NCBI RefSeq assembly: GCF_042186555.1
Contig: NC_133324.1
Span: forward strand, 193,774,140-193,838,139
Length of the DNA: 64,000 nucleotides
From: Aquarana catesbeiana
Lineage: Eukaryota; Chordata; Amphibia; Anura; Ranidae
Direction of reading: 5' to 3'
Shown here: positions 33,547 to 45,186 of the stretch, piece by piece
Position numbering within the stretch: the first letter of the stretch is position 1
How the letters are laid out: each line of letters starts with the position of its first letter
Notes under the pieces: model-generated
Told to the model about the DNA's origin: nothing
The model's input: only the letters and a program-made list of their open reading frames with translations
Databases searched by the model: none
Program-made: the position numbers and the translations under genes

Positions 33547-34277
33547 AAGGCTCCATTCACACACACTCCATTCACAAGTCACATAACTTTGGATGGGTGC
33601 AACTTGGATGTGACTTGTCCCTCTCCACTTGACCCACTATTGCACCACTGTTGCATGTAAAACATTCAAGTACAACTTTCATGTAACTTTTGAGGGTTAA
33701 AAGGGGTTGTAAACCCTTGTGTTTTTTCACCTTAATGCATCCTATGCATTAAGGTGAAAAAACTTCTGACACTGACCGGCCCCCTAGCCCTCCCGTTTTA
33801 CTCACCTGAGCCCATTCGTTCTCTTGGCGGAGACGCGCAGTACCTCTCTGCCCGGGGATCTCGGCTCTTGATTGGATAGATTGATAGCAGCGCAGCCATT
33901 GGCTCCCGTTGCTGTCAATCAAATCCAATAACGCAGGCGCCAGGGGCAGGGCCGAGACCAGCATTCTGTGTCTAGTGACGCAAATGCTGGACTCGGGAGC
34001 GGGCCCGCAAGGTAACCCCCAGGAAGAGCGCTTCTCCTAGGGGGTTTACCGATGCGAGGAGGAGACGTGAGTGCCATTGGGGGACCCCAGAAGATGATGA
34101 TCGGGGCCACACTGTGCAAAACAAACTGCACAGTGGAGGTAAGTATGATATGTTTATCATAAAAAAAAAAAAAAAAAAACTAGAGTTTATAACCCCTTTA
34201 ATATTGAAGTGTATGGCCCTCAAGTTGCACTCCATAAGTTGCGTGATTTGGAGTCGTACAAGTGTGAATGGAGCCTT
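33547..34277. mobile_element. MITE with GGCTCCATTCACAC ends, interrupted
   Basis: The left end AAGGCTCCATTCACAC and right end GTGTGAATGGAGCCTTA are inverted. The element is split by the TTAA MITE at 33697-34201. Confidence 0.7.
33697..34201 (+). mobile_element. TTAA MITE, family B, copy 1
   Basis: TTAA at 33697-33700 and 34198-34201, with inverted ends AAGGGGTTGTAAAC and GTTTATAACCCCTT. It contains gcattaaggtgaaaaaa and GAGGTAAGTATGAT. Other copies are at about 47185-47640 and 61471-61951. Confidence 0.8.
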
Positions 34278-35451
34278 AGTAAAGTAGTGCCAACTGGTCT
34301 GGTGAAAGCACAGAGGGAGTTCACAAACAAGCCACTTACAAATGCAGTCAACAAAAGTCCATTCATTTGCATCAACATCAGGGCAGGGATTGGTGGTGCT
34401 TAAAATAGTCATATATTGAACAATATCAAATGTTAGGTGAAAAAAGAAGGACTCCCTGGAGCCGCACATCCGTCCTGTCCCTGTGCTGGGTATGTGAATG
34501 GTCACGCCCCCAATGCGTTTCACTTTGCCCCTCGGAGCTTAGTCATGGGGATCAAATGTTAGGCACCATTCTAACTATAAGCCTTGCCTCCATGATGGGA
34601 CAGCTCTGAAAAAAAATACAGAAAGTATAGTTAATAATAATAATCAACATGTGATTTAATTAAATCACAATATCTGTATTGCCTTCTGTCATTGCTCATG
34701 TTCTATATGTGTTGTCTTCCTTTACCTGCTGCAATCATTGTATGCATTGAAAGAGCAATTTATCAATAAAAAAGTTTTGATTAAAAAAAAACATGTGATT
34801 TAATTGTATGTCACCATCTAAAAATTTCCAGTTATAACACAGCTTACTCAGCATTAAGTTGTCACCAAGGCAGCCTGATAGGTAAGTGATGAACTGCTTT
34901 GCTGTGCTAGGATTTAATCTACACCAGAAACATTATCTGCATGGACTTGGAATGTTCTCTCCATTGGTAGCGTGGGTTTAATCCAAGTATTCTGACTTTC
35001 TTCCTACCAGTATTGGTAGGATAATGCAGCTTTAATCATGGTGTGCATATCGGTTTGCCTTACCTAGGGAGATTATCCCGTTAGCTCCTTGAGGATCTGA
35101 TGTGAATGATTTACGTATTCTGTACAGTACTACATAATTATTCTGCACTATAATGAATTCAATATAAATTATACAGCATTAAGATTAGTAGTTTATGCTA
35201 CCAATCTCCTACAGCATAAGACTGCAAATATCTAGTAGTTATTCACATTCAACTGGACTTGTTCTGTAATGTTGAACTGAAGACGTGGCCGAGACAAGCT
35301 AAGAAATGTCTTAGTCCAGTTGAATGTGACTAACTACTGCTAGATCATGGATAAAAAAGAACCTTCGCAGACATACAGAAGAGTGCAATTTTACTTTAGA
35401 CCTGCTGGACTTTGCCATTTCTCCATTTCCCACAGCCATTACATGGAATGC
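34278..35451. other. Non-coding, includes a small inverted repeat
   Basis: No gene recognised. A hairpin lies at about 35229-35345: tagtagttattcacattcaa on the left pairs imperfectly with ttgaatgtgactaactactg on the right. A repeat-like GC-richer block lies at about 34430-34560. Confidence 0.5.
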
Positions 35452-35950
35452 TTAAAGGGGACGTACAGCCAAAGCTTGTTTGGCTATACTTCTCCTGTGG
35501 ATCAAAGGAGTGCAGATCGTTCCGCACTACTGTGACCAGTTTTTAGCAGACAGCGGGCTAAAGTCCACTGTCGGGCTGATATCACAGAGCCAATCCAGGC
35601 TCGGGAAAGATCGCGACCATATGGTTGGGATTTGCCCACATGCCTGGACTGGCACCCGGCTCAGGCTCTCAGCAAGCCTCTGAGAGCCTGAGCTGACCGC
35701 TCCCACTCCCTCCTCAGCCCAAAGCTCCAGTGGGGGGGGGGGGGGGGGGTGCTAATTGGGATGCAGAGCAGAGAGCTGGTGACTGACACCATCTCTCTGC
35801 TCATAGGACTCTGAGAACCGAGCAATCAGCAGTGTTAGATCGCTTGGTTCTCAGCCTTAGAGCCGGCGGGGGACAGATGTAGCATCACACCAATGCTGCA
35901 TCCACCCAGGTAAATATGACTAAAAACAAATTCCCATGCTTCTCTTTTAA
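35452..35950 (+). mobile_element. TTAA MITE family A, copy 3
   Basis: TTAA at 35452-35455 and 35947-35950. It holds the family blocks ggagtgcag, tgccaggctt-like, ctctctgctcat and CAGGTAAATATGA. A poly-G tract lies at about 35733-35749. Confidence 0.75.
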
Positions 35951-35983
35951 ACGTGAACTGCAGGCAGATATAAAAGAGATAAA

Positions 35984-36469
35984 TTAAAGTCGTTAAAAAA
36001 TCTTGGACATGAAACCTAACCAAAGCATATCCATCCACAGTGTGTACTGGTCTCAATCAGAAGCACTAAGTTTCTTTTCTGTCTGCCGCTTCGTTCCTCT
36101 GCTATCAGCATGAATCATTTCTAACGTGTTCCTGACAACAAGAGAAAAATGGTGACAGGGGAGGGAGCTCCAACTGATTGACAGCCTCAGCTCTGTTCCT
36201 GTGTACTGTGAGAAGGGGGTATGTCCCTTTCCTCCAATCAGCTCTCAGAGTCGCCTTACTGAGCTCTGCAGAGTAACTTCAACTTACCACTCCCCTCCTT
36301 TTTTCTGACAACTCAGACACTTTATAAATTATGGACTTTGAAGTGATGTAGAGAAGAGAAAGACAGCAGATAAATAGGTACAAGCTATGTAGGAGGATTT
36401 CTTTAATCTGCGTATCACCTGAGGCCAGTCACTTCACTGGGTATATGCAAGGGATTACAACCACTTTAA
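35984..36469. mobile_element. TTAA MITE, family D, copy 1
   Basis: TTAA at 35984-35987 and 36466-36469. The ends are TTAAAGTCGTT and AACCACTTTAA. It shares gcatatcc, gtgtgtac, ataaataggtacaa and ggccagtcacttcactgggta with 63516-63982. Confidence 0.75.
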
Positions 36470-37129
36470 TATAGCTCTGTAGTTAAAACCTGAATGCACT
36501 TTTTTAAATGCAACTAGTGAAAAGTACCTGAATTTATTTGATATCAGCTTCTTGCATTCCCAGTAGACTGGAAGAGGAAAAGGCACTGGGAGCCAATTAG
36601 GGTTGCTACATACAAATGTGCCAACAAGGTACAGACGAGCACAGTGATGATCTGGTTAGTCCCTTGCAACACCTGCAATGTTTAGTCCGAAGGCTGGTGT
36701 GTTAACTCCATTCTTATTTCTTAAGAGTAACAGAAAGTAGTGTTATCCTGTTGGTTGTTCTGTGTGGCAGGGCTGTATTTTTCTCAGCACTGCATGAACA
36801 GAAATACTAATTATTTAGCAAGCAAAACAGCTCCCTTATATGCATTTCATCTGTGTATTTGGCCAGTTTAGCTTTCATGATAAAAGAAGGGCCGATTTAC
36901 CTGTGAAATGAATATTGATAAACTAAATATACATTAAACACACTGATGAAAAGGTGTGACTGTTTGTTGTAATGTAGAAAGGAAACGTGTCAAGCATAAC
37001 TATGTATGCTGTGGCTTATTGAATATATTGAGTAAAATAAGAATATGTATTAACTGAGAAATGTTATGTGCCTTTGTTCTAAAGATCTGAAACATAAGAT
37101 CTATATATAGCAAGATATTTTATATATAT
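36470..37129. other. Non-coding, nothing recognised
   Basis: AT-rich sequence without coding or repeat structure I can define. Confidence 0.5.
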
Positions 37130-38516
37130 ATCAGTGGGGACGGAAAGTATTCAGACCCCTTTAAATTTTTCACTCTGTTATATTGCAGCCATTTGCTATT
37201 TGGGGATCCTCTGCCATTCCTCCTTGCAGATCCTCTCCAGTTCTGTCAGGTTGGATGGTAAATGTTGGTGGACAGCCATTTTTAGGTCTCTCCAGAGATG
37301 CTCAATTGGGTTTAAGTCAGGGCTCTGGCTGGGCCATTCAAGAACAGTCACGGAGTTGTTGTGAAGCCACTCCTTCGTTATTTTAGCTGTGTGCTTAGGG
37401 TCATTGTCTTGTTGGAAGGTAAACCTTCGGCCCAGTCTGAAGTACTAAGCACTCTGGAGAAGGTTTTCGTCTAGGATATCCCTGTAATTGGCCGTATTCA
37501 TCTTTCCCTCAATTGCAACCAGTTGTCCTGTCCCTGCAGCTGAAAAACACCCCCACAGCATGATGCTGCCACCACTACGCTTCACTGTTGGGACTGTATT
37601 GGACAGGTGACGTGCAGTGCCTGGTTTTCTCCACACGTACCGCTTAGAATTAAGGCCAAAAAGTTCTATCTTGGTCTCATCAGACCAGAGAATCTTATTT
37701 CTCACCATCTTGGAGTCCTTCAGGTGTTTTTTTTAGCAAACTCCATGCGGGCTTTCATGTGTCCTGCACTGAGGAGAGGCTTCCGTCGGGCCACAAAGCC
37801 CGGACTGGTGGAGGGCTGCAGTGATGGTTGACTTTCTACAACTTTCTTCCATCTCCCGACTGCATCTCTGGAGCTCAACCACAGTGATCTTTGGGTTCTT
37901 CTTTACCTCTCTCACCAAGGCTCTTCTCCCCCGATAGCTCAGTTTGGCCGGACAGCCAGCTCTAGGAAGGGTTCTGGTCGTCCCAAACGTCTTCCATTTA
38001 AGGATTATGGAGGCCACTGTGCTCTTAGGAATCTTAAGTGCAGCAAAATTTTTTGGCCAGATCTGTGCCTTGCCACAATTCTGTTTCTGAGCTCTTCAGG
38101 CAGTTCCTTTGACCTCATGATTCTCATTTGCTCTGACATGCACTGTGAGCTGTAAGGTCTTATATAGACAGGTGTGTGGCTTTCCTAATCAAGTCCAATC
38201 AGTATAATCAAACACAGCTGGACTCAAATGTGTAGAACCATCTCAAGGATGATCAGAAGAAATGGACAGGATCTGAGTTAAATATGAGTGTCACAGCAAA
38301 GGGTCTGAATACTTAGGACCATGTGATAATATTTCAGTTGTTCTTTTTTAATAAATCTGCAAAAATGTCAACAATTCTGTGTTTTTCTGTCAATATGGGG
38401 TGCTGTGTGTACATTAATGAGGAAAAAAAAATCAACTTAAAAGATTTTGGCAAATGGCTGCATTATAACAAAGTGAAAAATTTAAGGGGGCCTGAATACT
38501 TTCCGTCCCCACTGTG
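37130..38516 (-). mobile_element. Tc1/mariner-type transposon, copy 2
   Basis: Inverted ends CAGTGGGGACGGAAAGTATT at 37132 and its complement ending at about 38514, set in TA-rich sequence. The minus strand encodes a Tc1-type transposase in broken frames: helix-turn-helix region 38017-37733 (GCPAKLSYRGRRALVREV), catalytic core 37708-37445 (WSDETKIELFG with the first catalytic D; GSIMLWGCFS), and the final part within 37445-37195. A short deletion after the left inverted repeat removes sequence near 37195. Confidence 0.9.
37195..38140 (-). pseudogene. Tc1-type transposase, frameshifted
   Basis: Reading from right to left, the N-terminal helix-turn-helix uses one frame, the core another, and the C-terminal SQSPDLNPIEHLW-like portion a third. 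At least two frameshifts are present, plus a truncation at the end. It is a different subfamily from the copy at 19.4-21.0 kb, judged by the inverted repeats. Confidence 0.82.
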
Positions 38517-38520
38517 TATA

Positions 38521-38523
38521 TTA

Positions 38524-38593
<70 letters not shown>
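38521..38593. repeat. (TA)n microsatellite
   Basis: About 35 TA units next to the right end of the Tc1-like element; Tc1 elements target TA. Confidence 0.95.
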
Positions 38594-38649
38594 CAAGTTA
38601 ATAAAAATAGGAATTTTTATATTTTTATAGCAGCTTATCTGTAAAATCC

Positions 38650-38860
38650 TTTTCTTTTGATGTACATCACGGGACACAGAGCCTCAGTAATTACTGATGG
38701 GTTATATAGGGTATCACTGATTGGACACTGGCACACCCTTAACAGGAAGTTCAACCCCCTATATAATCCCCTCCCCTTACAGGGATACCTCAGTTTTGTA
38801 GCAAAGCAATATAAGTGTATTAGAAGAGGGGCGGGACCTCTGTGTCCCGTGATGTACATA
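38650..38860. repeat. 3' inverted terminal repeat of the DIRS element
   Basis: It pairs with 43868-43983 plus 44953-44995. The sequence cactggcacacccttaacag and acagggatacctcag matches the complement on the right side. Confidence 0.85.
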
Positions 38861-38965
38861 AAAAAAAAAAAAAGGATTTTACAGGTAAGCTGTTATAAAA
38901 AAATCCTATTTTCTTTCTCGTACATCACGGGACACAGAGCCTCAGTAATTACTGATGGGACGTCC
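38838..38965. repeat. Internal complementary region of the DIRS element
   Basis: Contains CTCTGTGTCCCGTGATGTAC and, about 60 bp on, CGTACATCACGGGACACAGA, i.e. copies of both outer edges facing each other, between the recombinase gene and the terminal repeat. In DIRS models this region templates the circular replication intermediate. Confidence 0.7.
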
Positions 38966-39012
38966 CACAGCAATGCTATTTGAGGGGAGGGGACCACACA
39001 CGTAGGGTGTAA

Positions 39013-40182
39013 TCAGACCTGAGGACCTTGTACTGCTGCCTGCAGCACACTACGCCCAAAGGCGATATCCTCATGTCTTCCCACATCCACCTGATAAAAT
39101 CTGGTGAATGTATGGACTGAAGACCACGTTGTGGCCTTACAGATTTGAGCCATAGAGGCCCGGTGATGCACCGCCCAAGAGGCACTAATCGCCCTTGTGG
39201 ACTGTGCCTTGACCTGCAAATGTGGAATTTTTTGTTTCAAACCGTAAGCCTGAATAATCATTTGTCGAATCCATTTCGAAAGGGTAGACCTTGACGCTGC
39301 CTGCCCTCTATTGGGACCTTCTGGTAGTATGAACAAAACATCCGTTTTGCGAACTTGAGCAGTTGCTTCCAGATAGGTCCTGACTGCCCTTACTACATCC
39401 AAAGAATGTAGTGACCTTTCTTCCGAGGAACAGGGATCTGGAAAAAAGGAAGGCAGAACAATATCTTGGTTTAGATGGAAATCTGAAACCACCTTTGGTA
39501 GAAAGCTAGGATGAGGGCGCAATACCACTCTATCCTTATGCATGATCAAATAAGGCTCTTTACAGGAAAGGGCTGCTAACTCTGATACTCTTCTAGCAGA
39601 AGAAATGGCTACCAGGAAAACTAACTTCCTTGTCAATAAGACCAAGAGAATCTGACGTATGGGCTCAAAAGGCTGTTTCTGTAAAACCGACAGAACCAAA
39701 TTCAAGTCCCAAGGGTTTAGGGGCGCTTTAACTGGAGGATTAAGACGCGTCACCCCTTGCATAAAGTTTCAGACCAAGGAATGAGAAGCAAGTGGTAGTT
39801 GAAATAACACTGATAAGGCCGAGACCTGGTCCTTGATGGTACTCAAGGCCAGCTTCATCTCTAATCCTATTTGTAGAAAGTCAAGAATTCTACCAATGAC
39901 ATATTTTCTGGGATGCCAACCCCTGGCTTCACACCAGGATACATAAGTCCTCCAAACTCTATGATAAATCACTCTGGAAGCTGGCTTCCTAGCATTGATT
40001 AAAATAGAGATCACAGGACCTGAAAGCCCACGACTCCTCAGAACGTGGGTCTCAACAGCCAAACCGTCAAATTTAGCGTTTGTAAGGCAGGATGGAATAC
40101 TGGACCTTGAGATAACAGGTCTGGACGTGACGGTAGGGTCCACAGGGAACCCACTGTCATTCTTACTATCTCTGCATACCAA
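39013..40182 (-). pseudogene. DIRS tyrosine recombinase, one internal stop
   Basis: The N-terminal SAM-like core-binding region is 40182-39769 (RVIYHRVWRTYVSWCEARG). After a TGA at about 39766 the same frame continues as 39762-39013, the catalytic domain. The first active-site Arg lies in SARRVSEL. The second box reads VKAQSTRA, where relatives have His (HSTR); here CAG replaces the His codon. The HHRAS segment and the C-terminal FTRFYQVD with the presumptive nucleophilic Tyr follow. The enzyme would integrate the circular DNA. The internal stop and the missing His argue against activity. Confidence 0.85.
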
Positions 40183-41394
40183 GCTCTTCTAAGCCACGCT
40201 GGGGCCACCAGAAGTACTGACTTTTTTTCCTGCTGGATCCTGCGAAGGAGCCGTGGCAGTAGCATAATAGGAGGAAACACATAAATCAGTGAGAACTGAT
40301 GCCACGGAATCACCAACGCATCTGTCCCGTATGCAAGAGGATCCCTTGTTCTTGCCACAAACTTGTCGACCTTGTTGTTGATCCTGGACGCAAAGAGATC
40401 TACATCTGGTATACCCCATCTTTGGCATATGGCCCAAAAGACATCGGGGTGAAGAGACCATTCCCCTGGGACTAACCGTTGGCGACTCAAATAGTCCGCC
40501 TGCCAGTTCTCTATCCCTGGAATGAAAACTGCCAATATGCATGGCACATGCTTTTCTGCCCAGACTAAAATCTGGTTCACCTCTCTCTGAGCTGCAAGAC
40601 TCCTGGTGCCTCCCTGATGATTGATATAGGTTTTTTTATGCCTGTACCTTCTTGTTCCAAGCAGACAGGATACTGTGTTGCAGCAGTCTTGAATGAAACT
40701 GAGCATAGGGAACTGCTTCGAATGAAGCCACCATCTTTCCCAGCAGCCTCATACAAAGACGGACCCTTTTTGGTCCTGACTACCTGAATCAGCTCTCTTA
40801 AGGCACTGATCCTTGCCTGAGGTAAAAATACCTTCTCTTGGCTTGTATCTATGACCAGGCCAAAATACTCTAGTCTTCTTACTGGTTTTAAGAAAGATTT
40901 TTCTAGGTTGAGAATCCAACCTAGGTGTTCCAGGTAGTTGACTGTGGTCATCAAGTTCCCGCTCAAACAGGCTAGCGACCGGTCTATCAAGAGCAGGTCA
41001 TCTAGGTATGCTATGACAGTTATACCCTGAGCCCTTAATCTGGCCAGAGGAGGAGCCAAGATCTTTGTAAACACCGAGGTGCAGTGGCTAGCCCGAAAGG
41101 CAGGGCCACAAACTGAAAATGGTGTCCTTCTATTTCGAAGCGCAAGTACTTTTGATGAGCAGGAAAAATGGGTACATGCAGATACGCATCCCTGATGTCT
41201 ATTGATGCCAGAAATTCTCCTCCCTGTAGGATGGAGACTACTGACCGGATTGATTCCATGCGAAAGGATCGAATCCTTAGGAATCGATTTAGATCCTTTA
41301 GATCCAGGATGGGTCTGACATCTCCATTTGGTTTTTGAACCGTAAAAAGGTTGGAATAAAATCCCAATCCTTGTTCTTCCGTGGGAACCACCAC
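40038..41394 (-). pseudogene. DIRS reverse transcriptase and RNase H, frameshifted
   Basis: The fingers/palm portion (41394 to about 41080) includes KPNGDVRPILDLKDLN and ASIDIRDAYLHVPI (first catalytic Asp) and ALPFGLATAPR. A frameshift near 41080 moves the reading to the next frame with IAYLDDLLLIDRS (catalytic DD) and LNLEKSFLKP. The RNase H and C-terminal part follows in a third frame at 40706-40038 (VFIPGIENWQADYLSR, DVDLFASRINNKV, WHQFSLIYVFPP). Order and motifs are those of DIRS pol. At least two frameshifts make it non-functional. Confidence 0.88.
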
Positions 41395-41504
41395 GATAAC
41401 CTAGAGTTACCGTAGAGATTACCCATCTGTCCTGAAAATCCTCCTGCCAGAGCTTTGAGAACCGTAGCAGTCTTCCCCCCACCCGAGCGAGCGGGGGTGC
41501 TCCT

Positions 41505-42810
41505 TCATAAAGAGGCTTTAGCGTCTTGTCTAGTAGGCTTCTTCCCCCAGGACTTCTTTTTACCCTGGGGTCGACTCTGAAATTTATTTCTTGACCCTGA
41601 CGGAGGAGGCCGTCGCGACTGCCTGGAGGCTGATGCTCCTGGCACTGGGGAAAGAGCCCGTTTGAAAGAGGGACGCTTACTCCTTTTCTTAACAGGTAAG
41701 AGAGTGCTTTTCCCACTAGAGATCCTTTGGATATAAAACTGTCCAAATCTCTCCAAATAGCCTTGCACCACGAAATGGAAATCCAGTCAGAAGCTTCTTA
41801 CATGGTGCTTTGGCTGACCAATTTTTCAACCATAAGATTCTACGCATATGCACCAACCCAAGTGAAAGATGAGAGGTTTTGATAAGGTCGCTGGAAGGTT
41901 AGCCAACCCCTGGGTCTGCTGTTCAGGTAGAACTTTGAGGACCTGCTTAACACGGTCTCTCAAGTATTGACAGACTCCGATCGCTGCCACTGCAGGTTGA
42001 GCTACTGAACCTGCTAAGGAGAAAATATTTTTCAACAGGGATTCCATCTTTTTATCAACAGGATCCCTGAGCATCTGAGCATTGTCTACAGGGCAAGTCA
42101 GAAGGTATTTACGGAGGAAATGGCGGCGTCAACAGCCGGTATCCCCCACATCTTTATAAACTTTTCTTCCATAGGATAAAGTGTTGAAAACATTTTAGGC
42201 GGAAAAAAACGTTTATCTGGGTGATCCCACTCAGAATAAATGAGCTTTTCTAGTAAATTATGAACAGGAAAAGCATGTGTTGTTTGAGAAGGCTTCAGTG
42301 AACCCAAAGAAGAAGAGGGTTCTTTAACTGACTCAGATACGGGTAATTTAAATGTGGAACGGACCAATCCAGCAAGGATCTGTACTAACACCTTCTCATC
42401 CTGAGAAGCTGAAGAGGGCCCTTCTCCACTTGATTCCTCAGAGGAGGAATCATCAGTCCCATCCCGATCCTCTGAAAGGGATTCTTCTCCTTTTTCCCAG
42501 GAGTTCCTCTGCCTGAGGGTCCTGGGTAACAGAGGAAGACCCATTGCGTTTTCTACCACTGAGCGAAGATGCGATTAAGGCCATTAATCTTTCCTCTAGT
42601 CCATTAATGGTTGAGGAAAAAACCTCCTATATACAGGGGGCTGAATTGCCAGAAGCAGATGCAGCCCCTGCCCCCGACGGCTCTCCCAGGCCGGCCATCC
42701 CAGGTCCTTCGGGGGGGGGGGAAAGGCGCTGCAGAAGGGGGGTCCTCAGAGCCTGAGGGAGATCCCCTAGAGCCTCTGGTTTGTGGGGTATTTGTACCTC
42801 TTCTACCCAT
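41505..42810 (-). pseudogene. DIRS gag-like protein, broken
   Basis: The likely start MGRRGTNTP is at 42810. The following pieces are an acidic Ser/Glu-rich segment with a conserved-looking core (42559-42098: LIYSEWDHPDKRFFPPKMFSTLYP), then 42074-41826 (RDPVDKKMESLLKNIF), then a basic C-terminus (41771-41505, KKRSKRPSF ... GKKKSWGKK). Frames change between pieces. The RFFPPK and LYP motif block is typical of DIRS gag-like proteins. No zinc knuckle is seen. Confidence 0.7.
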
Positions 42811-43983
42811 AGTGCAAAGCAACAAGGGGGAGGTATCACACAAATAAAACACTGACTGCTGAGCGATGTATTACAGCAACTGTCGCTTCTACCAATGCCC
42901 AGTCAAATGTTTCTAAGTAAATGCTGCCTGGGAGAATGCCTGTGTCCCACCTTACATGCGACCGTCAGCTCTGTGTCCCTCCATAGGCTGAATGCACCTG
43001 AAAAAGTGTGCTTTTTATCGCCTGTGCAGCCAGCGATGTGGGCGTCTAGGCACGCCGGACATCGCGCTAACGCTCCGAACCCATCCCGCCCCCCTCCTCG
43101 TTTTTTTAAAAAACGAGCGCCTTCCCGCGCGAGCCGACCTTCCGGGACAAGTATGGAGGGGAGGCTGGGGTGGAGGAGGAAGGAGAGAGGCCGGCAGATG
43201 ATGGGATCTGCCAATAGTAGTGGCGGCGGTAGCGCGGTGTTCTACCGCCTTTCAAACCACCGCGGCCCCCCTAATCTTGGGAGGAATATCCCTGAGGAAG
43301 AGCCCCCCATCCCATCCTACCTGGAGCTCGGCTGGAGGAGCTGTGCAGCGTGAACACTGAGACAGACAAATCAAGCATGTGAAGGTATGTGCTCTTGGCA
43401 GCCCCCGGTGGCGACAATAGGCATAGCATACATTTACTTAAAGGAGAAACCTACTAGAATTAAAAAATTCTGAGGAATCTCCCTTACCTTATCTAGCTGC
43501 AGGGTTCTGTTATACAGACCCAATCTTGACCTCTCACGGTGGGCTCCGTTTGGAAAACCTTCAGAGACAGGGGCCCCCTAGAAAAGGAGGATCCACAGTT
43601 CTGGGCCCGTAAAGCACCCCGCCAGGGATATGGCTAGAAAAACCAAATACTGGATCCCGGGGTCCAGCTCTCTAAAAAGAGAAGCATTACAGGTAAGAAC
43701 TCATTTCTTCGGGCACGAGGCCCTGGGTACCATCCAATTCGGCCTAAAAAGGACACTTTGAAATGGATCCGGTTTGCATGGCTTGCCCCAGTATAGGATA
43801 TAGGATATTCCCCTTGGAGCTCAGCACAGCACATCTTTACACGTGACCAACACCTAAGACACTGGTGAAAAAACTGAGGTATCCCTGTAAGGGGAGGGAT
43901 TATATAGGGGGTTGAACTTCCTGTTTAGGGTGTGCCAGTGTCCAATCACCTAGTGATACCCTATGTAACCCATCAGTAATTAC

Positions 43984-44952
43984 TAGGGTTGTCCCGATAC
44001 CACTTTTTTAGGACCGAGTACAAGTACCGATACTTTTTTTCAAGTACTCGCCGATACCGATTACCGATACTTTTTTTTTTTAATGTCATGTGACAGTTTT
44101 TTTTTTATTTTTAATAATGCTTTCTTTTTTTTCGGGGGGGGGGGGGGGGGGGTGAACGGTGTCTGTTTTTTTTTTTTTTTTTATTTACAATTTTTATTTT
44201 TTACAATAATATTTTTTTTATTCATTTTTGCAATATGTTTTTTTTTTTTTTTAATCAGCCCTGTTGGGGGGCTTTGGTGAGATATCAGGGGTCTTAACAG
44301 ACCTCTGATATCTCCCCCTTGAGAAAGAGACCGAGGATAGAGATTCCTCAGTCCCTTTCTCTGCAGCCTCAGCTGCACTGAGAATGAATGGAGAGAAGAC
44401 AGCGGCTCCTCTCCATTCATAAACTGACACATTGTAATCACAGGAGATTACAATGTATCAGTTATGTGAATGGACAGAGTCAGTTGACTCTCTACATACA
44501 CAAAGGAAGGAGGAGGAGGACGGCGGAACGGAGGGGACAGCAGAACGGAGGTGGACAGATAAGGAGAGGGGGACAGAGGAACGGAGGGGGACAGAGAAGG
44601 AGAGGGGGACAGAGGAACGGAACGGAGGGGGACAGATAAGGAGAGGGGGACAGAGGAACGGAGGAACGGAGGGGGACAGAGAAGGAGAGGGGGACAGAGG
44701 AACGGAGTGGGCATGGAGGAGGATGAGGTGACAGTCAGCGGTGATCGCGTGGGGAAGTTACAAGCACCGATCACCGCTGTATGTCACTGAAAGCCGCGGG
44801 GGGGAAGCTTGTAACTCCCCCACACGCCGATCACCGCTGACTGTCATAGTATCGGCGGAAGATCGGGAGCATTTGCCCGAGTACAAGTACTTGGGCAAAT
44901 GCTCGGTATCGGTGCCGATACCGATACTAGTATCGGTATCGGGACAACCCTA
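43984..44952. mobile_element. hAT MITE in the DIRS terminal repeat
   Basis: The 8-bp duplication GTAATTAC is at 43976-43983 and 44953-44960. Ends TAGGGTTGTCCCGATACC and its complement are perfect inverted repeats. The inside contains T-rich and G-rich tracts, inverted aagtactcg/gagtacaagtact sub-terminal repeats and a purine-rich minisatellite. Non-coding. Confidence 0.92.
44500..44715. repeat. GGGGGACAGAGAAGGAGAG minisatellite
   Basis: Repeated GGAACGGA, GGGGGACAGA and TAAGGAGAGG / GAAGGAGAGG units in variable order inside the hAT MITE. Confidence 0.85.
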
Positions 44953-44995
44953 GTAATTACTGAGGCTCTGTGTCCCGTGATGTACGAGAAAGAAA

Positions 44996-45153
44996 TTGTA
45001 AATATGTGAAAGTGAAAAATAAAAAATAGTTAAACTGAATAGTGAATATAGTCCATTTATAAATTTATTTATGGACTTTTTGATAATCGCACTGCACTAT
45101 TCAGTTCAACTATTTTATTTTTCTCTTTCACATATTTACAATTTTATTAACAT

Positions 45154-45186
<33 letters not shown>

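Larger units (their letters stand above)
38650..44995 (-). mobile_element. DIRS-type tyrosine-recombinase retrotransposon
   Basis: Inverted terminal repeats (38650-38860 and 43868-44995, the latter interrupted) share GATGTACATCACGGGACAC, the agtaattactgatggg block and the cccctatataatcccctcccc block. An internal complementary region lies at 38838-38965. The minus strand encodes gag-like, reverse transcriptase/RNase H and tyrosine recombinase segments in the order typical of DIRS. No target duplication is expected. The ORFs carry stops and frameshifts. DIRS elements are common in amphibians; they integrate through a circular intermediate using the recombinase rather than an integrase. Confidence 0.92.
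43868..44995. repeat. 5' inverted terminal repeat of the DIRS element, split
   Basis: The arm 43868-43983 continues at 44953-44995; the hAT MITE at 43984-44952 separates them. It ends GTGATGTACGAGAAAGAAA. Confidence 0.85.

Noticed and set aside
38323..38601. Open frame ending in alternating Tyr-Ile
   Set aside because: Runs through the Tc1 inverted repeat into a TA microsatellite.
44388..44774. Gly/Arg/Glu-rich and Ser/Pro-rich open frames
   Set aside because: Minisatellite in the hAT MITE read in several frames.
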